Shown: positions 1-7,935 of the stretch, piece by piece
Numbering within the stretch: position 1 is the stretch's first letter
Layout: each line of letters begins with the position of its first letter
Assembly (NCBI RefSeq): GCF_943372915.1
Contig: NZ_CALSAN010000013.1
Coordinates: 65,562 to 129,561, forward strand
Reading direction: 5' to 3'
Source: Ferrovibrio terrae_A
GTDB taxonomy: Bacteria; Pseudomonadota; Alphaproteobacteria; Ferrovibrionales; Ferrovibrionaceae
DNA length: 64,000 bases
The notes under the pieces: generated by a model
Told to the model about the DNA's origin: nothing
The model's input: the letters and a program-made list of their open reading frames with translations, nothing else
Database searches by the model: none
Translations under genes and position numbers: made by a program

Positions 1-59
1 GCCCCGGCCAGCAATACGACATGGCGCAGACCCGCGCGCAGCATAAAGGCGGCACTCAT
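1..59 (-). CDS. Carbohydrate ABC transporter permease (UgpE/MalG-like), 5' fragment
   Basis: Only the first 19 codons are in the window. They read MSAAFMLRAGLRHVVLLAG, a short polar start leading into a hydrophobic stretch, as expected for the first membrane helix of a CUT1-type inner-membrane permease. The ATG overlaps the TGA of the upstream permease gene in an ATGA arrangement, so the two are translationally coupled. Identity as the second permease is inferred from position after a UgpA-like permease and from this N-terminus, because the diagnostic EAA loop lies outside the window. Confidence 0.6.
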   Translation of the reverse strand, partial: MSAAFMLRAGLRHVVLLAG

Positions 60-973
60 CCGTAATGCACCCGACGGTCAAGTACACGCGCCTTGATTGC
101 CGTGAGGATCAGCACGAAGACCAGAAACACCACGGTGACTGCTGCGGCATAGCCGGAACGCAGGAATTCAAAGCCCTCTGCATACATGGTGTAGAGCAGC
201 ACTTCTGTCGCCTTGACCGGCCCACCCTTGGTAAGAGCGTGCACCGTATCAAATACCTGGAAGGATCGGATTGCGGAGATCACCACCACAAACATCGTCA
301 CCGGCCCCAGCATCGGCCAGGTGATCAGGCAGAAACGATCCCAGGCCGTGCGGGCGCCATCCATTTCGGCGGCTTCGTACAGATGGCGAGGAATCGAAAC
401 CAGGCCGGCCATGAACAGAACCATGTTGAAACCAAAACCCTGCCATATGCCGATGGTGGCCAGCACCCAGAGCGCGAGATTCGGCTCGTTCAGCCAGTTC
501 TGCGGCGTCAGGCCGATAGCCTTCATCGTCAAATTGATGAGGCCGAACTGCGGATGCAGCATGAATTCCCAGGCGATGGCCATCGCGATCAGGGTGGCCA
601 TCACCGGCACAAAATAGATGGCGCGATAGAAGGCTCTCCAGCTGCGGCCACTTTCGATCAGCAGGGCTGCACCGAGACCGAGGGCCACCGCACCGGGCAC
701 GACAACGCCGACATAGGCCAGCGTATTGCCAAGGGACTTCCAGAAAACGCGCTCGCCGGCCAGTTCGCGGTAATTATCGATACCAATAAAACCAAATGCG
801 GGAGCACCGAGCTGATAGTCGGTGAAGGACAGCAGCAGAACCACCAGCACCGGCCCGATCAGCAACGCGAGCATGAGCAGGAAAGCAGGCCCGGCCAGCA
901 GGTACGGCATCGTGGAGCCGCGTGTGGCAAAAACCGGGTGTACCGGTCTGTAGGTCAAGGCTGCGTCAGCCAT
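56..973 (-). CDS. Carbohydrate ABC transporter permease (UgpA/LacF-like)
   Basis: This is a 305-residue inner-membrane permease of the CUT1 sugar-importer class. It has six predicted membrane segments, the first around residues 18-42, and a cytoplasmic EAA loop near residue 200 (EAAEMDGARTAWDRF) that docks the ATPase. I chose the ATG at 973 (MADAALTYRP). It overlaps the end of the ATPase gene by 8 bases, whereas the longer open frame adds an implausible Cys-rich leader. The gene sits between a MalK-type ATPase gene and a second permease gene. Substrate cannot be read from the sequence; glycerol-3-phosphate, a disaccharide or another sugar are all possible. No periplasmic binding protein is in the window. 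Confidence 0.88.
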   Translation of the reverse strand: MADAALTYRPVHPVFATRGSTMPYLLAGPAFLLMLALLIGPVLVVLLLSFTDYQLGAPAFGFIGIDNYRELAGERVFWKSLGNTLAYVGVVVPGAVALGLGAALLIESGRSWRAFYRAIYFVPVMATLIAMAIAWEFMLHPQFGLINLTMKAIGLTPQNWLNEPNLALWVLATIGIWQGFGFNMVLFMAGLVSIPRHLYEAAEMDGARTAWDRFCLITWPMLGPVTMFVVVISAIRSFQVFDTVHALTKGGPVKATEVLLYTMYAEGFEFLRSGYAAAVTVVFLVFVLILTAIKARVLDRRVHYG

Positions 974-2123
974 AGGCTGGCTCCCGCATCGCGATCCGTG
1001 GCAGGGCAGGCAGGCGACGCCCCTCCTGGTCGAACAGCAGAATCTGCTCTTGCGGCACCAGCAAGCCAATACGGTCATTTTCGCGTAATCCGCGCTGGCG
1101 CGGGGGCAGGCGGATGATCACCGGGTCTGGCGCGGCATCAAGCTGCACATGAACCAACAGGTCGGATCCGAGATTCTCGCGAAAGGTGATGCGGCCGGCC
1201 ATGGTGGCCGCGGTTGATGTGTCGAGCTCCGCCGCCTCCGGCCGGAAGGCGAGTCTGACCACGTTACCGGGCGGCAGCGTCACAGTGAGATCAAAACGCG
1301 CGGCTCCCACGCGCAACCTGCCATCGATATCGACCGTGGCAGGCACGACATTGATCTTCGGGCTGCCGATGAACTCCGCCACCCGAAGGTCCACCGGATC
1401 GGTGTAAATCACATCCGGTGCAGCGACCTGGAGGATCTCGCCCTCCATCATCACCGCAATACGATCGGACATGGTCATGGCCTCAGCCTGATCATGTGTC
1501 ACATAGATAAAGGTTGTCTCGAGCTGTTCATGCAATTGCGCCAACTCCGTCCGCATATGCTCGCGCAATTTGGCATCGAGGTTGCTGAGTGGCTCGTCCA
1601 TCAGGAAAGCGGCCGGGTTGCGCACCATGGCGCGGCCCAGCGCGATGCGCTGGCGCTGGCCGCCTGACAGCTGGGCCGGCTTGCGCTGCAACAGATGACC
1701 GATGCGTAATACATCGGCAACGCGACTGACATCTGCGGCAATGCCGTGACGGACCGCAGCAGTGCCGGGCAGCAGGCGACCCAGCAGCGGCAGGCGCTGC
1801 CAGGCATTCAATCGCCGCATGGTGAGCGGCAGGGCAATATTGGCCGCTGCAGTGAGATGCGGATAGAGCGCATAGGACTGGAAAACCATCGCAAGATCAC
1901 GGTCGGCGGAGCGACGTTGGCCCGCGCTTTTTCCGCCTATGCGGACATCACCGCTATCCTGGCGTTCCAGACCGGCGATGATGCGCAGCAGCGTGGATTT
2001 TCCGCAGCCCGACGGGCCGACCAGGGTCATGAATTCGCGATCCGCAATGGCGAGCGAAACCCCCTTCAGCACATCGGTGCTGCCGAAAGATTTTCTGATC
2101 TGCTCGATATCCACACCGGCCAT
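966..2123 (-). CDS. Carbohydrate ABC transporter ATP-binding protein (UgpC/MalK-like)
   Basis: This 385-residue ATPase energises the adjacent sugar permeases. It shows Walker A (GPSGCGKST, about residues 36-44), the signature LSGGQRQRIALGRAM, Walker B (FLMDEPLSNLDAK) and the switch histidine in YVTHDQAEAMTMSDRI. A C-terminal regulatory OB/TOBE-like domain follows from about residue 240, as in MalK and UgpC. Between Walker A and the signature there is an extra stretch of roughly 25 residues (around LNAWQRLPLLGRLLPG) that most MalK proteins lack. It is first in the local gene order on the minus strand and overlaps the next gene by 8 bases. Confidence 0.93.
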   Translation of the reverse strand: MAGVDIEQIRKSFGSTDVLKGVSLAIADREFMTLVGPSGCGKSTLLRIIAGLERQDSGDVRIGGKSAGQRRSADRDLAMVFQSYALYPHLTAAANIALPLTMRRLNAWQRLPLLGRLLPGTAAVRHGIAADVSRVADVLRIGHLLQRKPAQLSGGQRQRIALGRAMVRNPAAFLMDEPLSNLDAKLREHMRTELAQLHEQLETTFIYVTHDQAEAMTMSDRIAVMMEGEILQVAAPDVIYTDPVDLRVAEFIGSPKINVVPATVDIDGRLRVGAARFDLTVTLPPGNVVRLAFRPEAAELDTSTAATMAGRITFRENLGSDLLVHVQLDAAPDPVIIRLPPRQRGLRENDRIGLLVPQEQILLFDQEGRRLPALPRIAMREPAYG

Positions 2124-2279
2124 GCACTGTCCCCTTGATGTGGGGGCAGCAGTAAGCTCGGCAGTTTGCCGTCTGATGAATGCGACGTGACTGCTTGGCG
2201 GCAGTTCGATGATGGAACGATGGAATCGCTAGACCTTGCAGCCTCTGTGTCTAGACCTGTCGTTCATAAGTCGGATGAA

Positions 2280-2816
2280 TCAGTAGTTTCCCAATTCTCC
2301 CGGCGGATTGCTGAAGGCTGGAAAAGCCTCGCGGCCGATCACGCTGCGATGGTGCTGCAACGCCCAATGCACCGATGGGAAGGCCAGATCGTTCCACGGA
2401 ATCTCCTCCCAGCGGAACATCCGGACTTCCAGCGATTCAGGACCGGCGCTCACGCCTGGCTTTGCCAGCGTGGCGCGATAGATCAGCTGTACCTGGCTGA
2501 TGCGCGGAATGTTGTAGACCGCCAGCAGCGCGTCGATACGGATATCGGCGCAGGCCTCTTCCATCGCCTCGCGCATGGCACCGGCCTCGGAGGTTTCGCG
2601 CTCCTCCATGTAACCGGCCGGTATCGTCCAGAATCCTTCCCGCGGTGCGATGGCGCGACGGCAGAGCAGGATCTGCTCGCCATCGGTAACCACAGCGCCC
2701 ACAACGATTTTCGGATTGGTGTAGTGAATCCAGCCGCAATCGGTGCAGACATGACGTTCAAGGCTGTCGCCTTCGGGGACGCGCCGGGAAAAGCGGAAAT
2801 CTCTCGGATTTTGCAT
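2280..2816 (-). CDS. Nudix hydrolase with N-terminal CxxC
   Basis: This 178-residue protein is predicted to hydrolyse a nucleoside diphosphate linked to another moiety. The Nudix box starts at Gly68 (GYMEERE) and continues to REAMEEACA at 82-90, with the catalytic glutamates present. The usual glycine near the end of the box is cysteine here (Cys89). A single CxxC pair (Cys24, Cys27) lies before the Nudix fold, resembling half of the zinc ribbon seen in NudC-like enzymes. The substrate is unknown. The gene is divergent from the marR-type gene with about 190 bases between them. Confidence 0.88.
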   Translation of the reverse strand: MQNPRDFRFSRRVPEGDSLERHVCTDCGWIHYTNPKIVVGAVVTDGEQILLCRRAIAPREGFWTIPAGYMEERETSEAGAMREAMEEACADIRIDALLAVYNIPRISQVQLIYRATLAKPGVSAGPESLEVRMFRWEEIPWNDLAFPSVHWALQHHRSVIGREAFPAFSNPPGELGNY

Positions 2817-2939
2817 GACCAGCCGATATTTGCAGTCTCAAGAATGATCAGCATACGCGTTTCATTCACAGGTCGTAAAATATTGCAGCTTCCTCTGGAC
2901 GAATCCCATGCAAATGGCGTTTTATCAGTGGACTGAGAA

Positions 2940-2956
2940 GCGGGATAAATACCCGC
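2940..2956. promoter_or_regulatory. Inverted repeat upstream of the MarR-type gene
   Basis: Five-base arms GCGGG and CCCGC flank a 7-base AT-rich spacer (ATAAATA), giving a 17-bp dyad about 50 bases before the marR start. Size and place fit an autoregulatory MarR operator shared with the divergent Nudix gene. This is inference from position; the dyad could also be a chance GC-rich repeat. Confidence 0.3.
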
Positions 2957-3008
2957 CCAGTCAGGGACAGGCAGGGTTAAACAAAAAACATAAGAAAGGG
3001 GAGGGTTC

Positions 3009-3485
3009 ATGTCGGGGGACAAGACCGCCCAGAACGGCGCCGGCGATACGCTCGGCGTATTCAACTTACAGGATGCACCCGGGCACCTGCTGCGACGTTG
3101 CCAGCAGCTCGCCGTCGATCTCTATACGGCGGAAGTCGGCAGCAACGGACTGACGCCGCGGCAATTCGCGCTTCTGCTGGCGATCTACCAGAAAAGCGGC
3201 ATCAGCCAGGTGGATCTGGTGCGCCAGACCGGCATCGACCGCTCGACGGTGGCTGAGATGGTGGCACGACTGATCAAGCGCGGCCTGCTGGTGCGCCAGC
3301 GTACCGAAAGCGATCGCCGCACCAATGCGCTGGCGGTGACGCCGGAAGGCGAACGGCAGTTGCGGGCAGCGCAGCCGGGCGTGGCACGGGCGCAGGATCG
3401 CCTGCTGGATCCGATCCCGGTCGCCAAGCGCGGTGAATTCATCAACCTGCTGCGCGAACTGGTCGACAATCTGGAAGCGCGCTGA
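3009..3485 (+). CDS. MarR family transcriptional regulator
   Basis: This 158-residue protein has the MarR winged-helix fold. The helix-turn-helix covers roughly residues 60-95 (SQVDLVRQTGIDRSTVAEMV) and is followed by the wing (RQRTESDRRTNALAVTPEGE). The start ATG is preceded by a strong ribosome site (GGGGAGGG). The gene converges on the FAD oxidoreductase gene, with 14 bases between the two stops, and diverges from the Nudix gene. Its target and ligand are unknown; the neighbouring transporter operon is a possible target but not shown. Confidence 0.92.
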   Translation: MSGDKTAQNGAGDTLGVFNLQDAPGHLLRRCQQLAVDLYTAEVGSNGLTPRQFALLLAIYQKSGISQVDLVRQTGIDRSTVAEMVARLIKRGLLVRQRTESDRRTNALAVTPEGERQLRAAQPGVARAQDRLLDPIPVAKRGEFINLLRELVDNLEAR

Positions 3486-3499
3486 CCGCTAAGGCGAGG

Positions 3500-4807
3500 T
3501 CAATCGCGGTCGCGCCGTTCGAGATTGTCCTTCAGCCGCGCCTGCAGCGCGGCCATGTCGATCTGTTGCACCGAGCCGGCACCGGCGATATCCAGCGCCT
3601 GTGCCGCGGCGGCGCCCATTGCCACGCATGGCCCCATCACGCGCACCGAGCTGAGCGCAGCAGGATCGCCGTCGATGCAGCGGCCGGCGGCCACCAGGTT
3701 CTCGGCCCCGCGCGGCACCATGGCACGCAGCGGTACGTAATGCAGATGATCGTCGCCGAATTCCTCCCAATGCACATCCTCAGGCCTGTCATGCAGTTCG
3801 ACCGGCCATGAACAGCGCAGGATGGCGTCAGCAGGTTTCAGGCCTTGTCGCACCTCATCGATGTGCAGGCTGTGGCCGCCGACGATCCAGCGCGTCTGGC
3901 GGATGCCAAGAAAGCCGTATTGCCGCACCCGGGCATTGGCAAAGGCCGCCGGATACTCGCCGCGCAGGAAGCTGACCACACGGTCGGCCTGTGCCCTGCC
4001 CTCGGCCTGTGCCCGGGCATAGCCACCGGCATCGAGCGGGGTTTCCACATGGGTCATGTTGACGGTGGCCTGACCCTTGCCCGGGAAGGCAAAGACAAAG
4101 CCATCACGTCGCACCAGGCCATACTGGCCACCCACCTCACCCAGACGCTTCTGCACGGCCCAGCGGTCGAGCTGCAATGCGGCAGCCTCGTCGAAGCCTT
4201 CGATGGTGAACATCAGCGTGCCCATGATCGGGCTGACCGGCTCGCGGCAGTCGAAGCCGGCAAGATAGCTGAGCGCGGCATCGCCGGACGCATCGACAAA
4301 ACCCTGGCCGCGCAGCTCTATCGGCCCGAAACGGGTGGCGAGGCTGAGGCTGGCGATCCGCCCGCCGTCGCGGCGCACATCCAGCAGCGTGGCGCCCAGC
4401 AGAGCCTCGATGCCGGCGGCATGCACCGCCTGCTCGATCCAGCGCACCAGAACCTGTTCCTGATAAAGCGGGATAAAGCTGTTGCGGCCGCGGCGCAGAT
4501 GGAAGGCGCCTTCGCGCTTGAGATGCGCGAACATCGCATCGACCATGCCGTAAACGACGCGATAGGGGTCGGGCCCATTGGAATAGAAGCCGCAGAAGGT
4601 GCCGAGCAGTGTACCGGTGGACTGGCCGCCCAGCTGCTGGCCGGCATCGACCAGCACGACGCGATGGCCGAGCCCGGCGGCCTCCAGCGCCGCAGAGATG
4701 CCGCTGATTCCAGCGCCGACCACGACGATATCGGCCTCGATCACGCGGGGCGCGGCGGCAGCGCCATGCTGCACGATGCGGGTGGCCGGAATGGGGTAAT
4801 CGCTCAT
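3500..4807 (-). CDS. FAD-dependent oxidoreductase (FAD_oxidored-type)
   Basis: This is a 435-residue flavoprotein. The N-terminal dinucleotide-binding motif VVVGAGISGISAA lies near residues 28-40, followed by a second strand ending in VLVDAG, as in Rossmann FAD enzymes. The C-terminus carries an NLVAAGRCIDGD motif typical of FAD_oxidored (PF12831-like) proteins, which oxidise or rearrange small substrates. I chose the ATG at 4807 (MSDYPIP), 10 bases after the permease stop; the longer frame reads back through the permease. It is last in an operon with an SsuABC/NMT1-like importer, so it probably acts on the imported compound. The substrate is not identifiable. Confidence 0.87.
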   Translation of the reverse strand: MSDYPIPATRIVQHGAAAAPRVIEADIVVVGAGISGISAALEAAGLGHRVVLVDAGQQLGGQSTGTLLGTFCGFYSNGPDPYRVVYGMVDAMFAHLKREGAFHLRRGRNSFIPLYQEQVLVRWIEQAVHAAGIEALLGATLLDVRRDGGRIASLSLATRFGPIELRGQGFVDASGDAALSYLAGFDCREPVSPIMGTLMFTIEGFDEAAALQLDRWAVQKRLGEVGGQYGLVRRDGFVFAFPGKGQATVNMTHVETPLDAGGYARAQAEGRAQADRVVSFLRGEYPAAFANARVRQYGFLGIRQTRWIVGGHSLHIDEVRQGLKPADAILRCSWPVELHDRPEDVHWEEFGDDHLHYVPLRAMVPRGAENLVAAGRCIDGDPAALSSVRVMGPCVAMGAAAAQALDIAGAGSVQQIDMAALQARLKDNLERRDRD

Positions 4808-4817
4808 CACAGTGCCT

Positions 4818-5615
4818 CTAGCGCCAGCGCAGCACGATCTTCTCGGTGAAGCTGAGCACTGCACTGACCGTGAGGCCCAGCACGGATAGCAGCACCACGC
4901 CGGCGATCAGCTGGTCGATCTGCATCAGGTTGCCCGCCGCCAGAACGAAGGCGCCGATGCCGACCTGGGTGCCGATCATCTCGGCTGCCACCACCAGGAT
5001 CAGCGCGATCGAGGAGGAAATGCGGAAACCGGCGAGGATACCGGGCATGGCACCGGGCAGAATCACCTTGAACACGATCATGCGGGTGGAAAGCCCGAAG
5101 CTCTGTGCCATGCGGATCAGGTTGCGCGGCACGTTGTCGACCGCCGAATAGGCACTGATCACGGTGGGGAAGAAAACGCCGAGACCGATGGTGGCAATCT
5201 TGGAGGGTTCGCCGATGCCGAACCACAGGATGAACAGCGGCAGCAGGGCGATTTTCGGAATCGGGAACAGCGCCGAGACAACCGGCAAGCCAACCGAACG
5301 CGCCAGCACGAAGATACCCATGGCAAAGCCGATGGCGACGCCGGCAATGCTGCCGAGAATCCAGCCTGAGAGAATGCGCTTCAGCGATGCGGTGATATGG
5401 GTGACCAGCTTGCCGTCGACCAGCAGGTCATGCAGCACACTCACCACTTCGCTGGGTGCGGGCATGAACAATGGTGGCAGCCAGCCGAGCCGACAGGCTG
5501 CTTCCCAGCTGGCGATGATCAGCGCGAAGGCGAGCCACGGCGCCCAGCGCGTGGTGCCCGGCACGAAGCCGGCGCCACGGAAGCTGATATTGGTCTGCTT
5601 GATCGCGTCAGACAT
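4818..5615 (-). CDS. ABC transporter permease (SsuC/TauC/ThiX-like)
   Basis: This 265-residue inner-membrane permease belongs to the BPD_transp_1 class used by nitrate, taurine, sulfonate and thiamine-precursor importers. About six membrane helices are visible, with an EAA-type loop around residues 155-180 (NLIRMAQSFGLSTRMIVFKVILP). Its start overlaps the end of the ATPase gene by 8 bases, and the FAD oxidoreductase gene follows 10 bases downstream. The substrate is inferred only as a small organic molecule. Confidence 0.9.
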   Translation of the reverse strand: MSDAIKQTNISFRGAGFVPGTTRWAPWLAFALIIASWEAACRLGWLPPLFMPAPSEVVSVLHDLLVDGKLVTHITASLKRILSGWILGSIAGVAIGFAMGIFVLARSVGLPVVSALFPIPKIALLPLFILWFGIGEPSKIATIGLGVFFPTVISAYSAVDNVPRNLIRMAQSFGLSTRMIVFKVILPGAMPGILAGFRISSSIALILVVAAEMIGTQVGIGAFVLAAGNLMQIDQLIAGVVLLSVLGLTVSAVLSFTEKIVLRWR

Positions 5616-6381
5616 GCTGCATCTCGCGATCCGCCACCTGCGCCTCGGTCTTGATCAGGCCCCAGAGGTCGTCGTGGAGAGCCTTCAACAGGCCGGCATG
5701 TTCAGGCTTGTGCCGTTCCGTCACCGGCACCGGGATATCGACAATGCGCTTGATCCGGCCGGGCCGGCGCGACAGCACCACCACCTTGTCGGCCAGCCGC
5801 ACCGCCTCGGTCAGGTTATGCGTCACATACAGCGTGGTGGTGCGCTCACGCGCCCAGATCGCGATCAGGTCTTCCATCAAGAGCTCGCGAGTCTGGGCAT
5901 CCAGCGCCGACAGCGGCTCGTCCATCAGCAGCACGGCGGGCTTCACCGCGATGGCGCGTGCGATACCAACCCGCTGGCGCATGCCGCCTGAAAGCTGCTT
6001 GGGCAGGGCATCGGCAAAATCGCCCAGGCCGCAGAGTGCCAGCACCTCGGCGATGCGGGCATCCTGTGCAGCCCGGCCCAGCCCGTGATGCTCCAGCGCC
6101 AGGGCCACATTGCCGGCCACGCTGCGCCAGGGCAGCAGGGCGAAATCCTGAAACACGAAGGTGAGCGGATTGAGACAGCCGGCCGGTGCGGCACCGATGG
6201 TGGCGATGCGACCGGTCTGCTGCGCCAGCAGGCCGCCGACCAGATTCAGCAACGTGGATTTGCCGCAGCCGGACGGGCCGATCAGTGCCGCCGTCTCGCC
6301 CTCGCCGACCACAAAGCTGACGCCATCGAGGACCACCAGGTCGCCATAGGCATAGCCGACATCCTCAAGCAGCACCTGCAT
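5608..6381 (-). CDS. ABC transporter ATP-binding protein (SsuB/TauB-like)
   Basis: This 257-residue ATPase carries Walker A (GPSGCGKST, about residues 35-43), the signature LSGGMRQRVGIARAI, Walker B (VLLMDEPLSALDAQT) and the H-loop YVTHNLTEA. It pairs with the SsuC-like permease encoded immediately downstream. The 25-base gap from the binding-protein gene and the overlap with the permease gene make one operon of binding protein, ATPase, permease and oxidoreductase. Confidence 0.92.
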   Translation of the reverse strand: MQVLLEDVGYAYGDLVVLDGVSFVVGEGETAALIGPSGCGKSTLLNLVGGLLAQQTGRIATIGAAPAGCLNPLTFVFQDFALLPWRSVAGNVALALEHHGLGRAAQDARIAEVLALCGLGDFADALPKQLSGGMRQRVGIARAIAVKPAVLLMDEPLSALDAQTRELLMEDLIAIWARERTTTLYVTHNLTEAVRLADKVVVLSRRPGRIKRIVDIPVPVTERHKPEHAGLLKALHDDLWGLIKTEAQVADREMQHV

Positions 6382-6406
6382 GGACGATTACTCTTAGCGG
6401 CGACGC

Positions 6407-7438
6407 TTACTTCGGCAGGTCGAGGTGGCCCTTGACGAAGCTCAGATCGATAAAGTCTGCCGCCTTGACCGATTTATCGACCAGCCCCTGCGCCTGACCC
6501 CAGGCGACCTGGTCGTAGATATTTTTCACCAGCAGACGACCCTGCGGGTCCATGTAGTTGGCGGCAATCTTCACGGTGTCGATGCTCGGCTTGGGCTGCA
6601 CCCACTTTTCCAGCACCGGCATCAGCGCGAGCGCCTTCTCGCCGATCATGCGGTTGCCCTGACTATCCTTGGCCAGGAAGGCACCGGCATAGTCGGCCAG
6701 ACCCTTCTGATAGGCGCGCACGAAGCGCTCGACCAGCGGACGCTTCTCCTTGACGATCTTGGACGAGGCAAACAGCGCGCCCAGCTGCCAGGGCGTATGC
6801 TCATGCACCCAGCCGATGATGCGGCCGGCGCCATCCTCCTGTAGCTTGATCGCATTGTTGGCCGGCAGGATGGTGGCATCGACCTGGCCGCCGGCCAGCG
6901 ATGCCATCATGTTTGGGATCGACTGCACCGGCTTCATCTCGACGCTGTCGAGCTTGAAACCGTATTTGTCGGCCAGCATGCCGAGATTGTAGTGGAAGCT
7001 GGAGCCCACCGTGGTGATCGCCACGCTCTTGCCCGCGAAATCCTTCGGCGAGCGGAAACCGGCGTCATAGGCCTTCTTGGACGCGACATAGGCAACGAAA
7101 TTGTAGCCCGGCTCCTCGCGGCTCTGGGCGGCAATCACTTTCAGCGCGCCCTTGCCGGCCAGATTGAAAAAGCCACCGGTGAAGGCGGTGATGCCAAAAT
7201 CGGCGTCGTTGGAGGCGACAGCGACAGCGACCGCCTGGGCGGCATTGAAGATCTTGATGTCGAGATCGATGCCCTCGGCATCGAAATAGCCGCGCTCCTT
7301 GGCAATGAAAATCGGCGCGGTGGAAATGAACGGCAGGGCCGAGATCGTCACCTTGTCCTTGGGCTGGGCCAGCGCGAGACCGGGCCAGAGCAGGGCAAGA
7401 ACAGACAAAACCGCGAGACGCGGATGGCGCTTCAGCAT
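6407..7438 (-). CDS. ABC transporter substrate-binding protein (NMT1/SsuA-like)
   Basis: This 343-residue periplasmic protein has a clear signal peptide (positive start MLKRHPRL, hydrophobic core to about residue 24, AQP cleavage region). It carries the NMT1/THI5-like type-2 binding fold, with the early motif FISTAPIFIAKERGYFDAEGI that recurs in sulfonate, taurine, nitrate and pyrimidine binding proteins. It is first in its operon. The family covers aliphatic sulfonates, aromatic acids and thiamine precursors, so the ligand cannot be assigned. Confidence 0.9.
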   Translation of the reverse strand: MLKRHPRLAVLSVLALLWPGLALAQPKDKVTISALPFISTAPIFIAKERGYFDAEGIDLDIKIFNAAQAVAVAVASNDADFGITAFTGGFFNLAGKGALKVIAAQSREEPGYNFVAYVASKKAYDAGFRSPKDFAGKSVAITTVGSSFHYNLGMLADKYGFKLDSVEMKPVQSIPNMMASLAGGQVDATILPANNAIKLQEDGAGRIIGWVHEHTPWQLGALFASSKIVKEKRPLVERFVRAYQKGLADYAGAFLAKDSQGNRMIGEKALALMPVLEKWVQPKPSIDTVKIAANYMDPQGRLLVKNIYDQVAWGQAQGLVDKSVKAADFIDLSFVKGHLDLPK

Positions 7439-7456
7439 GACGTTTCCCCAGATCGT

Positions 7457-7466
7457 TTGTATGCAA
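7457..7466. promoter_or_regulatory. TTGTATGCAA dyad upstream of the NMT1-type operon
   Basis: A near-palindrome with TTG/CAA arms lies about 20 bases before the binding-protein ATG. It falls just downstream of the predicted transcription start, where a repressor would block elongation. It resembles the TTGTATACAA-type operators of FCD-class GntR regulators. No GntR gene is in the window, so the regulator would be encoded elsewhere. Confidence 0.3.
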
Positions 7467-7476
7467 CGTTGGGGTC

Positions 7477-7505
7477 AAGCTAATCGGCGCGGCAGGCCCC
7501 GTCAA
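7477..7505 (-). promoter_or_regulatory. Candidate sigma-70 promoter of the NMT1-type operon
   Basis: On the minus strand TTGACG (7505-7500) is followed after 17 bases by TAGCTT (7482-7477). The -35 matches five of six consensus bases; the -10 is weak. Spacing and position before the first gene of the operon support it. Confidence 0.35.
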
Positions 7506-7536
7506 TCAGACCGGTTGCCATGGGTCAGGCGTGTTT

Positions 7537-7824
7537 TTAAACGAGAATATTGACGTGCTGGCCGAGCAGGCCGCCCCGGCTGGGGATCGGCCGCGACTGG
7601 GTCTGCGGCAGGGCTTCGGCCGGCGCACGCTGCTGGTCGGCGACCTGGATGGAGCTGCCGATGCTGCCGAGCTGGGCGGCAAAGCTGTTCTGCTTGACCT
7701 CGGAGGTGGACGACGTGCTGGTGCCGGGCGCCGGCTGCGGGGCGCGGCTGGCCGGTGCGGCCGGGCGGGTGCCCTGCAACTGCGACAGCGCGGAAAGAAG
7801 ATTGCTGCTCGGTCCGACGGCCAT
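7537..7824 (-). CDS. Small hypothetical protein, Ala/Gln/Ser-rich
   Basis: This is a 95-residue protein starting MAVGPSSNLLSALSQLQG and ending RGGLLGQHVNILV, with a low-complexity Pro/Ala/Ser middle. The ATG at 7824 is preferred over an upstream in-frame ATG because that one adds a Trp-rich leader. No signal peptide or membrane helix is visible. The amphipathic start and compact hydrophobic end suggest conserved termini joined by a flexible linker. I do not recognise its function. It sits between the NMT1-type operon and the ccm operon, on the same strand. Confidence 0.55.
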   Translation of the reverse strand: MAVGPSSNLLSALSQLQGTRPAAPASRAPQPAPGTSTSSTSEVKQNSFAAQLGSIGSSIQVADQQRAPAEALPQTQSRPIPSRGGLLGQHVNILV

Positions 7825-7935
7825 AATCACCCAACCCCAACGACCCAATTCCGGGCCGGAATGGCCCCCCTCAACACGGCCCGATTACGCGCAGGACTCC
7901 CTTAAACAGGGGTTAACGCCAGGCGGAGGGGCTGT

